Below, in pieces: positions 47,289-56,697 of a stretch of DNA of 64,000 bases. The stretch's first letter is position 1. Each line of letters begins with the position of its first letter. Position numbers and translations under genes: made by a program. The notes below the pieces were generated by a model, which made no database searches, was not told the DNA's origin, and worked only from the letters and a program-made list of their open reading frames with translations. The DNA is taken from contig JANYCZ010000036.1 in NCBI GenBank assembly GCA_025360015.1, forward strand, positions 182,605-246,604. Reading direction: 5' to 3'. The DNA is from Verrucomicrobiota bacterium. Its GTDB lineage: Bacteria; Verrucomicrobiota; Verrucomicrobiia; Verrucomicrobiales; Verrucomicrobiaceae.

Positions 47289-48695
47289 ATGAGCTGCAAT
47301 CGATTCGATCTTCCCAACACGCGGCGCGAGTTTCTGCAGACCGCTGGTTGCGGCTTTGGTGCCGTGGCGCTGGCCGGTTTGATGGGTGGGCAAAACGCCG
47401 CTGCCTCCATCCCTCTGCCACAGCGTGCCGCGAAGGCCAAGAGCGTCATCTTCCTTTTCATGGAGGGCGGTCCCAGCCATCTCGACACATTTGACTACAA
47501 GCCGCTGGTAAACAAACTCGCGGGCCAGCAACTGCCCGCGAGTTTCAAGCCCCCCATCACCGCCATGGGAGAGTCCAAGTCGCCGTTGCTTGAATGCAAG
47601 CGCACCTGGAAGCAGCACGGCCAGGGCGGCCTGTGGATTTCAGACTGGTTTCAAAATGTGGCGCAGCATGCGGACGACCTCGCCGTGATCCATTCCTGCA
47701 CATCCAGCGGCATCAATCACGCCGGTGGCGTCTGCTCCATGAACACCGGTTCCGTCTTCGGTGGCCGGCCTTCTCTCGGCGCATGGGCCTCCTATGGTCT
47801 CGGCACAGAGAATCAAAACCTGCCAGGCTTTGTCGTCATCAAAGACAGCGAGGCCACCGTGGTGAATGGCGTGCGCAACTGGGGCAACGGCTTCATGCCC
47901 GCAGTTTATCAAGGCGTGGAGTTCAACTCTGACGGCGTGCCGATCAAATACCTCGACAATCCCAAAGGCGTGGATCGCAAACGCCAGCGCGACAAGCTCG
48001 ACCTGCTCGGTGCCTTGAACCAAGACTATGGTGCCTCCCGCGCCAGCAACACCGAACTCGATGCACGCATTCGCGGCTATGAACTCGCCTACAAAATGCA
48101 GGCCGAGGCACCACAGGCAGTGGATCTCAGCAAAGAAACCGAACTCACGAAGCAGCTCTACGGCATGGACAACGAGGCCACCGCTGTGTTTGGCCGCAAC
48201 TGCCTGCTCGCCCGCCGCCTCGTCGAAAACGGCGTGCGCTTCATCCAGCTCTACAGCGGCGCTGGAAGCAAGTGGGACAGCCATAAGGGCATCGAGGTCA
48301 ATCACACCAAGCTCTGCAACTCCGTCGATAAACCCATCGCGGGTCTGCTCGCCGATCTCAAAGCACGCGGCCTGCTCGACGAAACCCTCGTCATCTGGGG
48401 CGGTGAATTTGGCCGCACTCCCATGAGTGAGCAGGGCGACGGCCGCGACCACAATCCCACCGGTTTCACCATGTGGATGGCCGGCGGTGGTGTGAAAGGC
48501 GGCCAGACCTACGGTGCTACGGATGAGCTCGGCCTCTATGCCGTCGAAGACCGCCTGCATGTGCATGACCTGCATTCGACCATCCTCCATTTGATGGGCA
48601 TCGATCACACCAAGCTCGTCTATAATCACAAAGGCCGTCCCGAGCGCATCGACCAAAACGAAGGTCATCCAATGACCAAGCTTTTGGGCGTGTGA
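47289..48695 (+). CDS. DUF1501 Tat-exported protein
   Basis: A 468-residue DUF1501 protein with a twin-arginine signal (TRREFLQTAGCGFGAVALAGL). Motifs: FMEGGPSHLDTFDYKP, QLYSGAGSKWDSH, GGEFGRTP and GDGRDHNPTGF. It is the partner of the LamG-bearing DUF1549/DUF1553 protein, starting four bases after it. It is similar in design to 34005-35405 but clearly a separate paralogue (different N-terminal half and motif variants). Confidence 0.92.
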   Translation: MSCNRFDLPNTRREFLQTAGCGFGAVALAGLMGGQNAAASIPLPQRAAKAKSVIFLFMEGGPSHLDTFDYKPLVNKLAGQQLPASFKPPITAMGESKSPLLECKRTWKQHGQGGLWISDWFQNVAQHADDLAVIHSCTSSGINHAGGVCSMNTGSVFGGRPSLGAWASYGLGTENQNLPGFVVIKDSEATVVNGVRNWGNGFMPAVYQGVEFNSDGVPIKYLDNPKGVDRKRQRDKLDLLGALNQDYGASRASNTELDARIRGYELAYKMQAEAPQAVDLSKETELTKQLYGMDNEATAVFGRNCLLARRLVENGVRFIQLYSGAGSKWDSHKGIEVNHTKLCNSVDKPIAGLLADLKARGLLDETLVIWGGEFGRTPMSEQGDGRDHNPTGFTMWMAGGGVKGGQTYGATDELGLYAVEDRLHVHDLHSTILHLMGIDHTKLVYNHKGRPERIDQNEGHPMTKLLGV

Positions 48696-48770
48696 TCACG
48701 GTGGTGTTTCCACTTAACCAGCACGGTTCATTTGCAAAGCCTTCGCCAGGTTGTCCGTTTGCCTTCGCTC

Positions 48771-49952
48771 ATGCATCTCCGAACACTCGCTATCCTTGTC
48801 CCGCTGCTGCTCACTTCCGCCTTGGCCCAAACCGGCCTGCAAAAAGCGGATGTCACACTGTTGCCAACGAAGAATCTTAAAACGACGCTCCCTCCGGGCT
48901 ACACGATTCCCATCGTCGATATCAGCGGTGAAAAAGAGCGCCAGGTCATCGTGGATCAGGAAAAAGGCCAGTACCTGGGCCATCCCACCACGTTGCTGCT
49001 CGAAGACAACAAAACCATGCTCATCGTCTATCCGAAGGGACATGGGCGCGGTCCCATCGTTTACAAGCGCAGCACCGACACGGGCTTGACGTGGAGCGAC
49101 CGTCTCCCCACACCGGAATCATGGAAGACCTCTGTCGAGGTGCCCACGCTGCACCGCGTCGTCGATGCCAGCGGTAAAAAACGCATCATCATGTTCAGCG
49201 GTCTGCATCCCATTCGCATGGCCGTCACGGAAGATGATGGTGCCAATTGGAGCGAACTGGCCCCCATCGGCAACTTCGGCGGCATCGTTACCATGGGCAC
49301 GGTGATTGATCTGAAAACACCGGGTCATTACCTCGCCTTCTTCCATGATGATGGCCGCTACATCCGCGGCGCACCGTCCAAAGCATGGCGCTTCTGGGTT
49401 TACACCACCCTTTCCAAAGACGGCGGCCTCACCTGGAGCGCGCCCACGCCCATCGCCATGATGCCAGACGCAAACCTGTGTGAGCCCGGTGCCTTGCGCT
49501 CGCCAGATGGCAAGCAGATCGCCGTGCTGCTGCGTGAAAACTCGCGGAAGTACAATTCCTTCGTCATCTTCTCCAACGACGAAGGCCAGACCTGGACCGA
49601 GCCCAAGGAACTCCCCGCTGCACTCACAGGAGATCGCCACGTCGCCAAGTACACACCCGATGGTCGTCTCTTCATCAGCTTCCGCGACACCACCCACGTC
49701 AGCCCGACCAAAGGCGATTGGGTCGGCTGGATCGGCAAATACGAGGACATCGTCAACGGCACCGAAGGCCAGTATCGCGTGCGCATCATGGACAACACCA
49801 AGGGCGCTGACTGTACCTATCCCGGCATCGAAGTGCTGCCAGACGGCACCATTGTCACCACCACCTACGGCCATTGGACAGAAGGCGAGATGCCCTACCT
49901 CGTGAGCGTGCGCTTCAAGCTGTCGGAACTCGACGCCAAGGTCGCCAAGTAG
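48771..49952 (+). CDS. Secreted sialidase-like beta-propeller (BNR/Asp-box)
   Basis: A 393-residue exported protein (signal 1-20, start MHLRTLAILV) with the Asp-box motif of sialidases repeated: STDTGLTWS, TEDDGANWS, SKDGGLTWS and SNDEGQTWT. This gives a six-bladed exo-sialidase-like propeller. The sialidase arginine triad cannot be assigned with confidence from sequence alone, so it may be a true GH33-type sialidase or a propeller of other specificity. It follows the DUF1501 gene after 75 bases and leads into propeller and ceramidase-like genes. Confidence 0.82.
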   Translation: MHLRTLAILVPLLLTSALAQTGLQKADVTLLPTKNLKTTLPPGYTIPIVDISGEKERQVIVDQEKGQYLGHPTTLLLEDNKTMLIVYPKGHGRGPIVYKRSTDTGLTWSDRLPTPESWKTSVEVPTLHRVVDASGKKRIIMFSGLHPIRMAVTEDDGANWSELAPIGNFGGIVTMGTVIDLKTPGHYLAFFHDDGRYIRGAPSKAWRFWVYTTLSKDGGLTWSAPTPIAMMPDANLCEPGALRSPDGKQIAVLLRENSRKYNSFVIFSNDEGQTWTEPKELPAALTGDRHVAKYTPDGRLFISFRDTTHVSPTKGDWVGWIGKYEDIVNGTEGQYRVRIMDNTKGADCTYPGIEVLPDGTIVTTTYGHWTEGEMPYLVSVRFKLSELDAKVAK

Positions 49953-49972
49953 ATTTCCAATTTTCGTTGGCC

Positions 49973-51217
49973 ATGACATCACGCCACAATCGCCGTCAGT
50001 TTCTCTCCACCCTCGCCCTCGGCTCTCTCGCCGCACGCGGGCAGGAGTCACCCAAGTATCCGCCCGTGCGGATCATCACCAAGGGGCCCGGCTTTCACTG
50101 GTTCGGCTATTACGACAAGCTCCAGTTCTCGCCGGACAATCGCTTTGTTCTCAGCAACAAAGTGAGCTTCGAACACCGCTCTCCCACAGCGGACGATGAG
50201 ATCGAGGTCGGTATGGTCGATCTCCAGGAGAATGACAAATGGATCCCCCTCGGCAAGACACGCGCCTGGTGCTGGCAGCAGGGCTGCATGCTGCAGTGGA
50301 TCCCCGGCACTGAGTCAAAGGTGATCTGGAACGACTGTGAAAAAGATAAGTTCGTCAGCCATATCCTCGATGTCAAAACAGGCGAGAAAAACACCCTCCC
50401 CAGTCCCATCTACGCCCTGGCGCCAAATGGCAAAGAAGCCCTGAGCTGCGATTTCGCCCGCGTGGCAGATTGCCGCCCCGGCTACGGCTACGCTGGTATC
50501 AAAGACCGCTTCTTCAATGACATGGCGCCCGCAGGCAGCGGCGTCACCCATGTGAATCTCGAAACCGGCGCAGAGAAGCTCATCGTCTCGCATGAGACTC
50601 TCTCGAAGACCGGGGAACTCATCCAGAACCTTCCAGACTCCAAGCACCACGCCTATCATCTCCTCGTCGGCCCGGATGGAAAACGCTTCATCATGCTGCA
50701 CCGCTGGACCCAGCCGAAAGGCGGCCACATGACGCGTCTCATCACCGCCAACATGGACGGGAGCGACCTGCGCATCGTCATTCCCAATGGTTACGCCTCG
50801 CACTTCATCTGGCGGGATGCCACACACATCCTCTCCCAGGCCAAGGGCTGGCTCGGCAACAAGGAATGGGGCGACTTCCTCTTTGAAGACAAAGACAGCG
50901 GCATCCTCGAAGAGATCGGTCATGGCGTGCTCGACAGTGGCGGCCACCTCACCTACCTCCATCACAACGAGTGGATCTTGAACGACACCTATCCAAAAGG
51001 TGTGCGCCGCATCCAGACCCCGCACCTGTATCACATCGCTACCAACAAACGCATTGATCTCGGCGAGTTTCACTCCCCCCGCGAATACACCGGCGAATGG
51101 CGTGTGGACAACCACCCGCGGTCCAGCCGCGACGAGCGCTGGGTCTGCATCGACGCCCCGCATGGCGATCAGGGCCGGCAGCTCCACCTCATCGACATCC
51201 AAGGGATGTTGACGTGA
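49973..51217 (+). CDS. Tat-exported TolB-like beta-propeller protein
   Basis: A 414-residue exported protein with a twin-arginine signal (NRRQFLSTLALGSLAARG; start at 49973). Repeats of the TolB/WD-like type are visible (YYDKLQFSPDNRFVLS; YHLLVGPDGKRFIML; GSDLRIVIPNGYASHFIWRD), each blade ending in hydrophobic strands. The layout resembles the oligogalacturonate lyase propeller family, but catalytic His and metal ligands cannot be assigned safely. It begins 20 bases after the sialidase-like gene, in the same direction. Confidence 0.78.
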   Translation: MTSRHNRRQFLSTLALGSLAARGQESPKYPPVRIITKGPGFHWFGYYDKLQFSPDNRFVLSNKVSFEHRSPTADDEIEVGMVDLQENDKWIPLGKTRAWCWQQGCMLQWIPGTESKVIWNDCEKDKFVSHILDVKTGEKNTLPSPIYALAPNGKEALSCDFARVADCRPGYGYAGIKDRFFNDMAPAGSGVTHVNLETGAEKLIVSHETLSKTGELIQNLPDSKHHAYHLLVGPDGKRFIMLHRWTQPKGGHMTRLITANMDGSDLRIVIPNGYASHFIWRDATHILSQAKGWLGNKEWGDFLFEDKDSGILEEIGHGVLDSGGHLTYLHHNEWILNDTYPKGVRRIQTPHLYHIATNKRIDLGEFHSPREYTGEWRVDNHPRSSRDERWVCIDAPHGDQGRQLHLIDIQGMLT

Positions 51218-51267
51218 GTCTTTGCAACTGGCAGCAAAAACGGGCTGGCGGGCGCAGTATAGGTTCC

Positions 51268-52692
51268 ATGCGCACGCTTCTTCTCGCTCTCTTCGCTACG
51301 GTCTCTCTTCACGCAGCGGATGTGCCCAAAGCCCCTCTCATGGCCGGTGCGGCCACCAGCAACATCACGCCGGAACTTGGGGCGGAGGTGGTGGGCGGCT
51401 TCCTGCCCTATCCCTGCACAAACATTCACGATGAACTGCACGCCCGCTGCCTCGTGCTCGATGACGGCAAAACAAAACTCGCCCTCGTCGTGTGCGATCT
51501 CCTCGGCATGCACCGCAGCTTGTGCGTGGCAGCGCGGGAGCTGATCGAAAAAGAAACCGGCATCCCAGCTTCGAATGTGGTGATCTCCGGCACGCACACC
51601 CATTCAGCCGCGAATGCCATCGGCGGTCCCGTGCGCTTCTACACCTCCGACATGGAGCTGACCGATTATCAAAAGTTCATCGTGCGGCGCATTGCGGACG
51701 GTGTGCGTCGTGCGATCACCCTGCTGCGCCCGGCAGAAATCGCCTTCGGCACCGTGGACATCCCAGAGCACGTAAACATCCGCCGCTGGTTCCTCAAAGA
51801 AGGCGCCATGCCGCCAAATCCCTTCGGCAGGATCGACAAAGTAAAGATGAACCCCGGCGCAGGCAATGCAGCGCTGGTGGAGCCCGCCGGCGAGCCTGAT
51901 CCCACCGTCTCATTCATCGCCCTGCGCGAGCCCGGCGGGCGCATGATCTCGGTTTATTCCGCCTACTCGCTGCACTACGTCGGCGGTGTGAATGGCGCAG
52001 ACATCTCTGCCGACTACTACGGCATGTACTGCGAAGCCCTTAAGCGCCTGCAAACCGGCGGCAATGATGATCCGCCGTTTGTCGCGCTCATGGCCAATGG
52101 CACCAGCGGTGACGCGAACAACACCAACTTCCGCACTCCACGCCCGCGCCAGAAGCCCTACGAGCAGATGCACTACGTCGCCGAAGACGTCGCCGCAAAA
52201 GTGAACGCCGCATTGGCAAAAGTGACCTGGCAAAGCAACGCCCCACTCGCAGCTCGCTATCGCGAACTCGGCATCGCGTGGCGCAAGATCGATCCCGAGC
52301 TCATCGCCTGGGCCAAGGAAACCGAGGCCAAAACCCCACGCATCCAGGGCAAGGCCGATCTGCCGCTCGCCTATGCCGGGCGCGTGCAACGGCTCGCCAT
52401 GGCCAGCCCTGAAACCAAAGCAGCCGTGCAGATCCTGCGCATTGGCGACATCTGCATCGGCACCACCCCCACGGAAACCTTTGCCGAAACCGGCGTCGAA
52501 TTCCGCAAGCGCAGCCCTTTTGCCAAATCCTTCATGATCGAGCTGGCCAACGGCTACTACGGCTACATGCCCACCCCACGTCACTTTGAACTCGGCGGCT
52601 ATGAGACATGGCCCGGCACCAACAACCTGGAACCACAAGCCTCCGTGAAAATGATGGACGCCCTGCTGGAGATGGCGGCGGAGATGAAGTGA
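51268..52692 (+). CDS. Secreted neutral/alkaline ceramidase-family protein
   Basis: A 474-residue exported protein (signal 1-16, start MRTLLLALFATVSLHAAD) of the neutral/alkaline non-lysosomal ceramidase N-terminal family. It has the zinc-ligand-like motif SGTHTHSAAN, the N-terminal AATSNITPELG, an LHYVGG histidine and MANGTSGDANN. Characterised members hydrolyse the amide of ceramide, but bacterial relatives without the C-terminal domain, like this one, have not been shown to do so. A second member is encoded at 53976. It is followed by a 348-base noncoding stretch with a repeat. Confidence 0.85.
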   Translation: MRTLLLALFATVSLHAADVPKAPLMAGAATSNITPELGAEVVGGFLPYPCTNIHDELHARCLVLDDGKTKLALVVCDLLGMHRSLCVAARELIEKETGIPASNVVISGTHTHSAANAIGGPVRFYTSDMELTDYQKFIVRRIADGVRRAITLLRPAEIAFGTVDIPEHVNIRRWFLKEGAMPPNPFGRIDKVKMNPGAGNAALVEPAGEPDPTVSFIALREPGGRMISVYSAYSLHYVGGVNGADISADYYGMYCEALKRLQTGGNDDPPFVALMANGTSGDANNTNFRTPRPRQKPYEQMHYVAEDVAAKVNAALAKVTWQSNAPLAARYRELGIAWRKIDPELIAWAKETEAKTPRIQGKADLPLAYAGRVQRLAMASPETKAAVQILRIGDICIGTTPTETFAETGVEFRKRSPFAKSFMIELANGYYGYMPTPRHFELGGYETWPGTNNLEPQASVKMMDALLEMAAEMK

Positions 52693-52793
52693 CACCTCTT
52701 GCTTTTGCAAATCCTTCACCAACCCCCGGCTCGTAAAAGTGGCTCATGCCTCCTGGCGCATGTTAAAAAAACGTGGCAATCCCAGCGCCAAGA

Positions 52794-52925
52794 AATATAT
52801 CCACAGAGCAACGCGAGGGCGGCAGCAAAGTGGTCCGCACAGTCCTCTGTGCGGTTTCTGGGCGGTCGTACACGCAGGAGCTGCCCAGAGAACCTGCATA
52901 TAACTAGGTGCGCCAGCCTCCAGTT
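52794..52925 (+). repeat. REP-like dispersed hairpin repeat, copy 1
   Basis: Lies in the 348-base gene-free stretch 52693-53040. It aligns with 63251-63386 over about 130 bases (shared atatatcc, cgcgagggc, cagcaaag, gtccgcaca, tgtgcgg, ctgggc and gcgccagcc). The core is a perfect 8-bp hairpin, ccgcacag (52835-52842), loop tcct, ctgtgcgg (52847-52854), differing from copy 2 by a compensatory pair change. The remainder (52926-53040) is AT-rich and holds ttcatatac twice (52942 and 52963, 21 bases apart), a possible promoter or operator of the next gene. No coding frame is credible here. Confidence 0.8.
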
Positions 52926-53040
52926 CTCGAGTTCCGCCCGGTTCATATACTCTTATGCTGATTTCATATACAAGAGGCAGCAATCACATATTTACCCCGA
53001 CAACTCCGCTGACCGCTGTCGTATGGGACACCTTATCTGC

Positions 53041-53979
53041 ATGAAACACGCCGTTGCCCTCCTGTTGCTATACCTCATGCTACCAGTCGCAAAGCTGCCA
53101 GCAGCAGAAATGCGCGGCATGTGGGTTTATAAATCCGATGACATCGCCGCCTCCGCTGAAGCCAGCGATCAATTGTTCGACTTCTGCGAAAAAAGGCACC
53201 TCACCGATCTCTTCTGGCAGGTCCATTTCGCACGCTTGGACGATGGCGGACGCGCTCTAAAAAACGCTGAGCCGACGCGCACCTTTCTCCAGCGCGCGCA
53301 TTCCCGGTCCCTGCGCATCCACGCACTCTTCGGCGATCCCTCCCACACCCTGAGAATCAAACACGGCATCGTGTCTGCCAGTGCCGACGGCGTGATGGCA
53401 TTCAACCGGGACGGCCCGGCGGAGGCACGCTTTGACGGGCTGCATCCCGACATCGAGCCGCATGGACTTCCACAATGGAAGAAAGCGGACCTCATGCAGA
53501 AGTGCGATCTACTGACCCAGTTTGTGGAAGTCCATCATCTAACAGCCACGCGAGTCCACGCGGCGGATGCCAAGCTCGTCTATGGCGCGGATATAGTTTT
53601 CTGGCTCGATAAAACCAATCCCGAGGGCCAGCCCGTTTATCCCGTGACCTTTCAGGGCGTGACCAAGGATGCCGCCAAGCACCTGCTCGATGTCGTCGAT
53701 CACGTCGCCATCATGAGCTACCGCAGCAACGCTGAGGGGCAGAACGGCATCATTGCATTGACCGCCAAAACCATCGCCTATGCAGACACCAGCAAGGCCA
53801 AAGTGTTCGTCGGAGCCAAAATGGCGGACATCGGGCCAAAGCTGGAATCCTTTTATGGCCAAACCGAATCTCAGATGATGAGGGCGTTGCAGCCTGTCGA
53901 TGAAACCTACCGGCCTCACCCCGGCTACGCAGGGCTGGCTTTCTTCATGTATGAGGCCTTTAAAACGATGCCGCCATGA
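53041..53979 (+). CDS. Secreted TIM-barrel-like protein of unknown function
   Basis: A 312-residue exported protein (signal 1-22, start MKHAVALLLLYLM at 53041; longer frames run into the repeat). Segments such as RGMWVYKSDDIA, FCEKRHLTDLFWQVHF, LHPDIEPHGLPQW, ADIVFWLDKTN, VDHVAIMSYRSNAEG and VFVGAKM are typical of (beta/alpha)8 barrels like GH18/GH114-like families; IEPHGL and MSYRS are candidate active-site regions. I cannot assign a family. The following ceramidase-like gene overlaps its stop by four bases, so the two products are made together. Confidence 0.75.
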   Translation: MKHAVALLLLYLMLPVAKLPAAEMRGMWVYKSDDIAASAEASDQLFDFCEKRHLTDLFWQVHFARLDDGGRALKNAEPTRTFLQRAHSRSLRIHALFGDPSHTLRIKHGIVSASADGVMAFNRDGPAEARFDGLHPDIEPHGLPQWKKADLMQKCDLLTQFVEVHHLTATRVHAADAKLVYGADIVFWLDKTNPEGQPVYPVTFQGVTKDAAKHLLDVVDHVAIMSYRSNAEGQNGIIALTAKTIAYADTSKAKVFVGAKMADIGPKLESFYGQTESQMMRALQPVDETYRPHPGYAGLAFFMYEAFKTMPP

Positions 53980-55316
53980 AGCGAGTCTGTGTCCTCCTGT
54001 TTTCACTGCATGCCCTAACCGCAACCGCCGCCTGGCAGGCTGGCGTGGCCCAAGCCGACATCACACCCACGGAGCCTGTGCCACTCGCCGGCTACGGCGG
54101 CAAGACGCGCATGTCTCAGCGCGTGGAGCATCCCATCTGGCTGAAGGCACTCGCACTCAAAGACGACTCAGGCGCGACTTCAGTCCTTGTCACAGCAGAT
54201 CTGGTAGGCTTGAGCGACAAAATGGTCGCCATCATCGCAAAGGCCGCTCTGGAAAAACACGGCATCCCAAGAGAGCGCCTGATCCTGAACACCTCGCACA
54301 ATCATTCCTGCCCCGTCACCGAAGACGTGTTGTGGCTCTACTACGAGTTCACGCCAGAAGAGGCCGCCGTGAAGGATCGCTACACAGCGATGGTTTACAC
54401 AAAATATGAGGAGGTCATCGGCGCTGCCATCGCAAACCTCGCGCCCGCAGAACTCGCGTTCGATCAAGGCCTCGCAGGTGTGGCGGTCAACCGGCGGCGC
54501 TCACGCGGCCCCGAGAGCCGGGCCTTCGGTGGGCAGGTCGATCAAGATGTCCCCGTCATCGCTGTGAAGACCGGGAAGGGGATCAAGGCCATCGTCTTCG
54601 GCTATTCATGCCACACCACCGCACTCGGCGGCCTCAGCATCAGCGGCGACTACGCCGGCTTCGCGCAGCTTGAACTGGAAAAATCATTCCCCGGCTCCAT
54701 CGCCATGTTCGTGCAAAACTGCGGTGGCGATGCAAACCCGCTGCCACGCATTCGCGGAAAGGACGCCGAAGCCACGGAACTCGCGAGCATGTACGGCAAG
54801 ATTTTAGCCGAAGCGGTACGCCAGACGATTAACACCAAGATGCCGCCACTCATCGGCCCCGTTCATGCAGCCATGGGTGAGACGGAGCTGCTGCTCCAGC
54901 CCGGCATCCCATTCGAAGAACTCCAACAACGCCTCCCCAATCTCAGCGGCATGCCCAGGCGCGAATTCGAACACTTCATCCGCCAATACGAAACACTCGG
55001 CTCGCTCCCAGATCGCGTGAAGTATCCCATTCAGGTCTGGCGCATCGGTCCAGACTTTCAATTCATCGCATTGACCGGCGAAACCGTGGTCGATTACTCG
55101 CTCAAGTTCAAAGCCGCCTACGGCTGGAACACCACCTGGGTCTGCGGCTACAACAACGACCTCACCAGCTATATCCCCAGCCTGCGCGTTCTCAAGGAAG
55201 GCGGCTATGAAGGAGTCACCGGCATGTTTGAATACGGCCACCGTGCGCCTTACACCGAGACCGTGGAGGAACGGATCACCACCAAGGTCGAAGAACTGAT
55301 GAAGCAGACGAAGTGA
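53976..55316 (+). CDS. Secreted neutral/alkaline ceramidase-family protein
   Basis: A 446-residue exported protein (signal 1-18) starting with a four-base overlap. It is a second, divergent member of the ceramidase N-terminal family: AGVAQADITPTEPVPLAGYGG, the His motif NTSHNHSCP, FGYSCHTTALG and VQNCGGDANPLPR. As with the first copy, the immunoglobulin-like C-terminal domain of true ceramidases is absent, so hydrolysis of a different amide or ester is possible. The gene ends exactly where the convergent DUF1080 gene ends (adjacent stop codons). Confidence 0.85.
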   Translation: MKRVCVLLFSLHALTATAAWQAGVAQADITPTEPVPLAGYGGKTRMSQRVEHPIWLKALALKDDSGATSVLVTADLVGLSDKMVAIIAKAALEKHGIPRERLILNTSHNHSCPVTEDVLWLYYEFTPEEAAVKDRYTAMVYTKYEEVIGAAIANLAPAELAFDQGLAGVAVNRRRSRGPESRAFGGQVDQDVPVIAVKTGKGIKAIVFGYSCHTTALGGLSISGDYAGFAQLELEKSFPGSIAMFVQNCGGDANPLPRIRGKDAEATELASMYGKILAEAVRQTINTKMPPLIGPVHAAMGETELLLQPGIPFEELQQRLPNLSGMPRREFEHFIRQYETLGSLPDRVKYPIQVWRIGPDFQFIALTGETVVDYSLKFKAAYGWNTTWVCGYNNDLTSYIPSLRVLKEGGYEGVTGMFEYGHRAPYTETVEERITTKVEELMKQTK

Positions 55317-56024
55317 TTACTTGCCCACGACCGGTGCCGTCTGCTCCGGCGTCACCCGGCCACTCGGCAGTTCGAGAATACGAATGTTGCGGAAATGAAT
55401 CTCCGCCCCCTCGGACTCCAAACAAAGATAACCTTTGCGCACGGTCGATTGGCTGATGCCATTCACAAACTTACCGTTGATCGAAAGCTTCACCGTACCG
55501 TCCACACAGACCACATCGTAGGTGTTCCATTCGCCCTTGCCCTTGCAGCGCATCTCCCACGACATGCTGCGTTTGCCGCGCGGATTATCCGGCACGCCCT
55601 CCAGGCCGTTCGCTCCAAAGAGTTCTCCTGACACGTAGCCGGGATGATTGGGCAGCCCGTCTTTGCCTGGGTGCAGATTGGGCCATTCAAGTTCCAGCAT
55701 CTGCACCTCCATCCCCTTCGGCAGATTACGGCCTTCTGTGGTCACCCCTTCGCTCCATACAAACACGCCGGAATTTCCACCCGCTTCCATGTGCATCCAC
55801 TCGATGTGAAGGATGAAGTTCTCATACTGCTTCTCGCTGCGCATCACGCCGATGGGCTGACCCTTGCAAACGAGCAGCCCGTCTTTGACGCTCCAGGTCT
55901 CAGGGCTGGTGTTTACATCCACCCAGCCGCTTAGGTCCTTGCCATTGAAGAGATCGCGCCACTGCGCCACGTCCACCGCGAACACGGATGCACCAAGGAG
56001 AAGCTGAAGAATAAGATGTTTCAT
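55317..56024 (-). CDS. DUF1080 secreted protein (3-keto-disaccharide hydrolase family)
   Basis: A 235-residue exported protein (start [16 protein letters not shown] at 56024 gives the signal). The DUF1080 fold is a concanavalin-like jelly roll with [13 protein letters not shown] at the start, [28 protein letters not shown] and [19 protein letters not shown]. Members have been characterised as 3-keto-disaccharide/3-keto-glucoside hydrolases that act after a sugar is oxidised at C3. Its presence beside two heme-protein loci supports oxidative glycan degradation in this region. Confidence 0.9.
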   Translation of the reverse strand: MKHLILQLLLGASVFAVDVAQWRDLFNGKDLSGWVDVNTSPETWSVKDGLLVCKGQPIGVMRSEKQYENFILHIEWMHMEAGGNSGVFVWSEGVTTEGRNLPKGMEVQMLELEWPNLHPGKDGLPNHPGYVSGELFGANGLEGVPDNPRGKRSMSWEMRCKGKGEWNTYDVVCVDGTVKLSINGKFVNGISQSTVRKGYLCLESEGAEIHFRNIRILELPSGRVTPEQTAPVVGK

Positions 56025-56178
56025 GGGAGTAGTCTTACGGGGCTGCGGAGTTTTTCTACAATTCTCATTCATCATGCCAAAGGATGATCCGATCATCATC
56101 AAAAAATCGAACATGGCTCATGCCTGCCTTGTCTCAGTCTTCACCCCGGGCACGTAAAATAGACGCGCCCACCCCCAA

Positions 56179-56697
56179 ATGACTAACCTCCGTTTATTCT
56201 TGCTGGCCGCGCTATGTGCGGGTTGTTCTTCCTGCCAGAGCGTGTCCAGAGTCGCACCACACAAGCTGGTGAGCGTGCGCACTGGCAGTACTCTCAGCAA
56301 TGTGAAGACGACCGCCTACACCCAGAGTGAAAGCGACCACATTGTCTATGGTGCCAAGAGCGCCGTCGGCAACACCCTCAAGTTTGGCTCTGTCCGTAGC
56401 GCCGCCACCGATTGGTCCGTGTATCCGGTGGGTACCGAATTCAAAATCGAAGGCGAGCCCTATGTTTACCAGGTGGACGACTACGGCTCCGCTCTCGTCG
56501 GCACCCAGACCATTGATCTTTACCGCCCGTCCAAGGCCTCCATGGACCAATGGGGCGCGCGCGAGGTCAATATCAAGGTGCTCAAATGGGGCTCGTTTGA
56601 CCAGAGCCTGGCGATCATGAAGCCGCGCGAAGGCATCAAACCGCACATCCATGAAATGGTCAGCGCGATCGAAACGCGCCGCTCTCCCGGCCCCTGA
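56179..56697 (+). CDS. 3D-domain lipoprotein
   Basis: A 172-residue probable lipoprotein: signal and lipobox LCAGC (Cys near residue 16) followed by a 3D domain (named for three conserved Asp) found in MltA-type lytic transglycosylases and YocH-like cell wall proteins. Visible motifs are TTAYTQSESDH, VYPVGTEFKI, YQVDDYGSALVG and TIDLYRPSKASMDQWG. It probably binds or cleaves peptidoglycan at the cell surface. Unlike many relatives there is no additional substrate-binding domain. A structured 91-base spacer separates it from purM. Confidence 0.85.
   Translation: MTNLRLFLLAALCAGCSSCQSVSRVAPHKLVSVRTGSTLSNVKTTAYTQSESDHIVYGAKSAVGNTLKFGSVRSAATDWSVYPVGTEFKIEGEPYVYQVDDYGSALVGTQTIDLYRPSKASMDQWGAREVNIKVLKWGSFDQSLAIMKPREGIKPHIHEMVSAIETRRSPGP

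Noticed and set aside
52794..52925. The repeat as a remnant of an insertion sequence
   Set aside because: No transposase remnant, terminal repeats or target duplication are seen; the conserved hairpin fits a REP-like element better.
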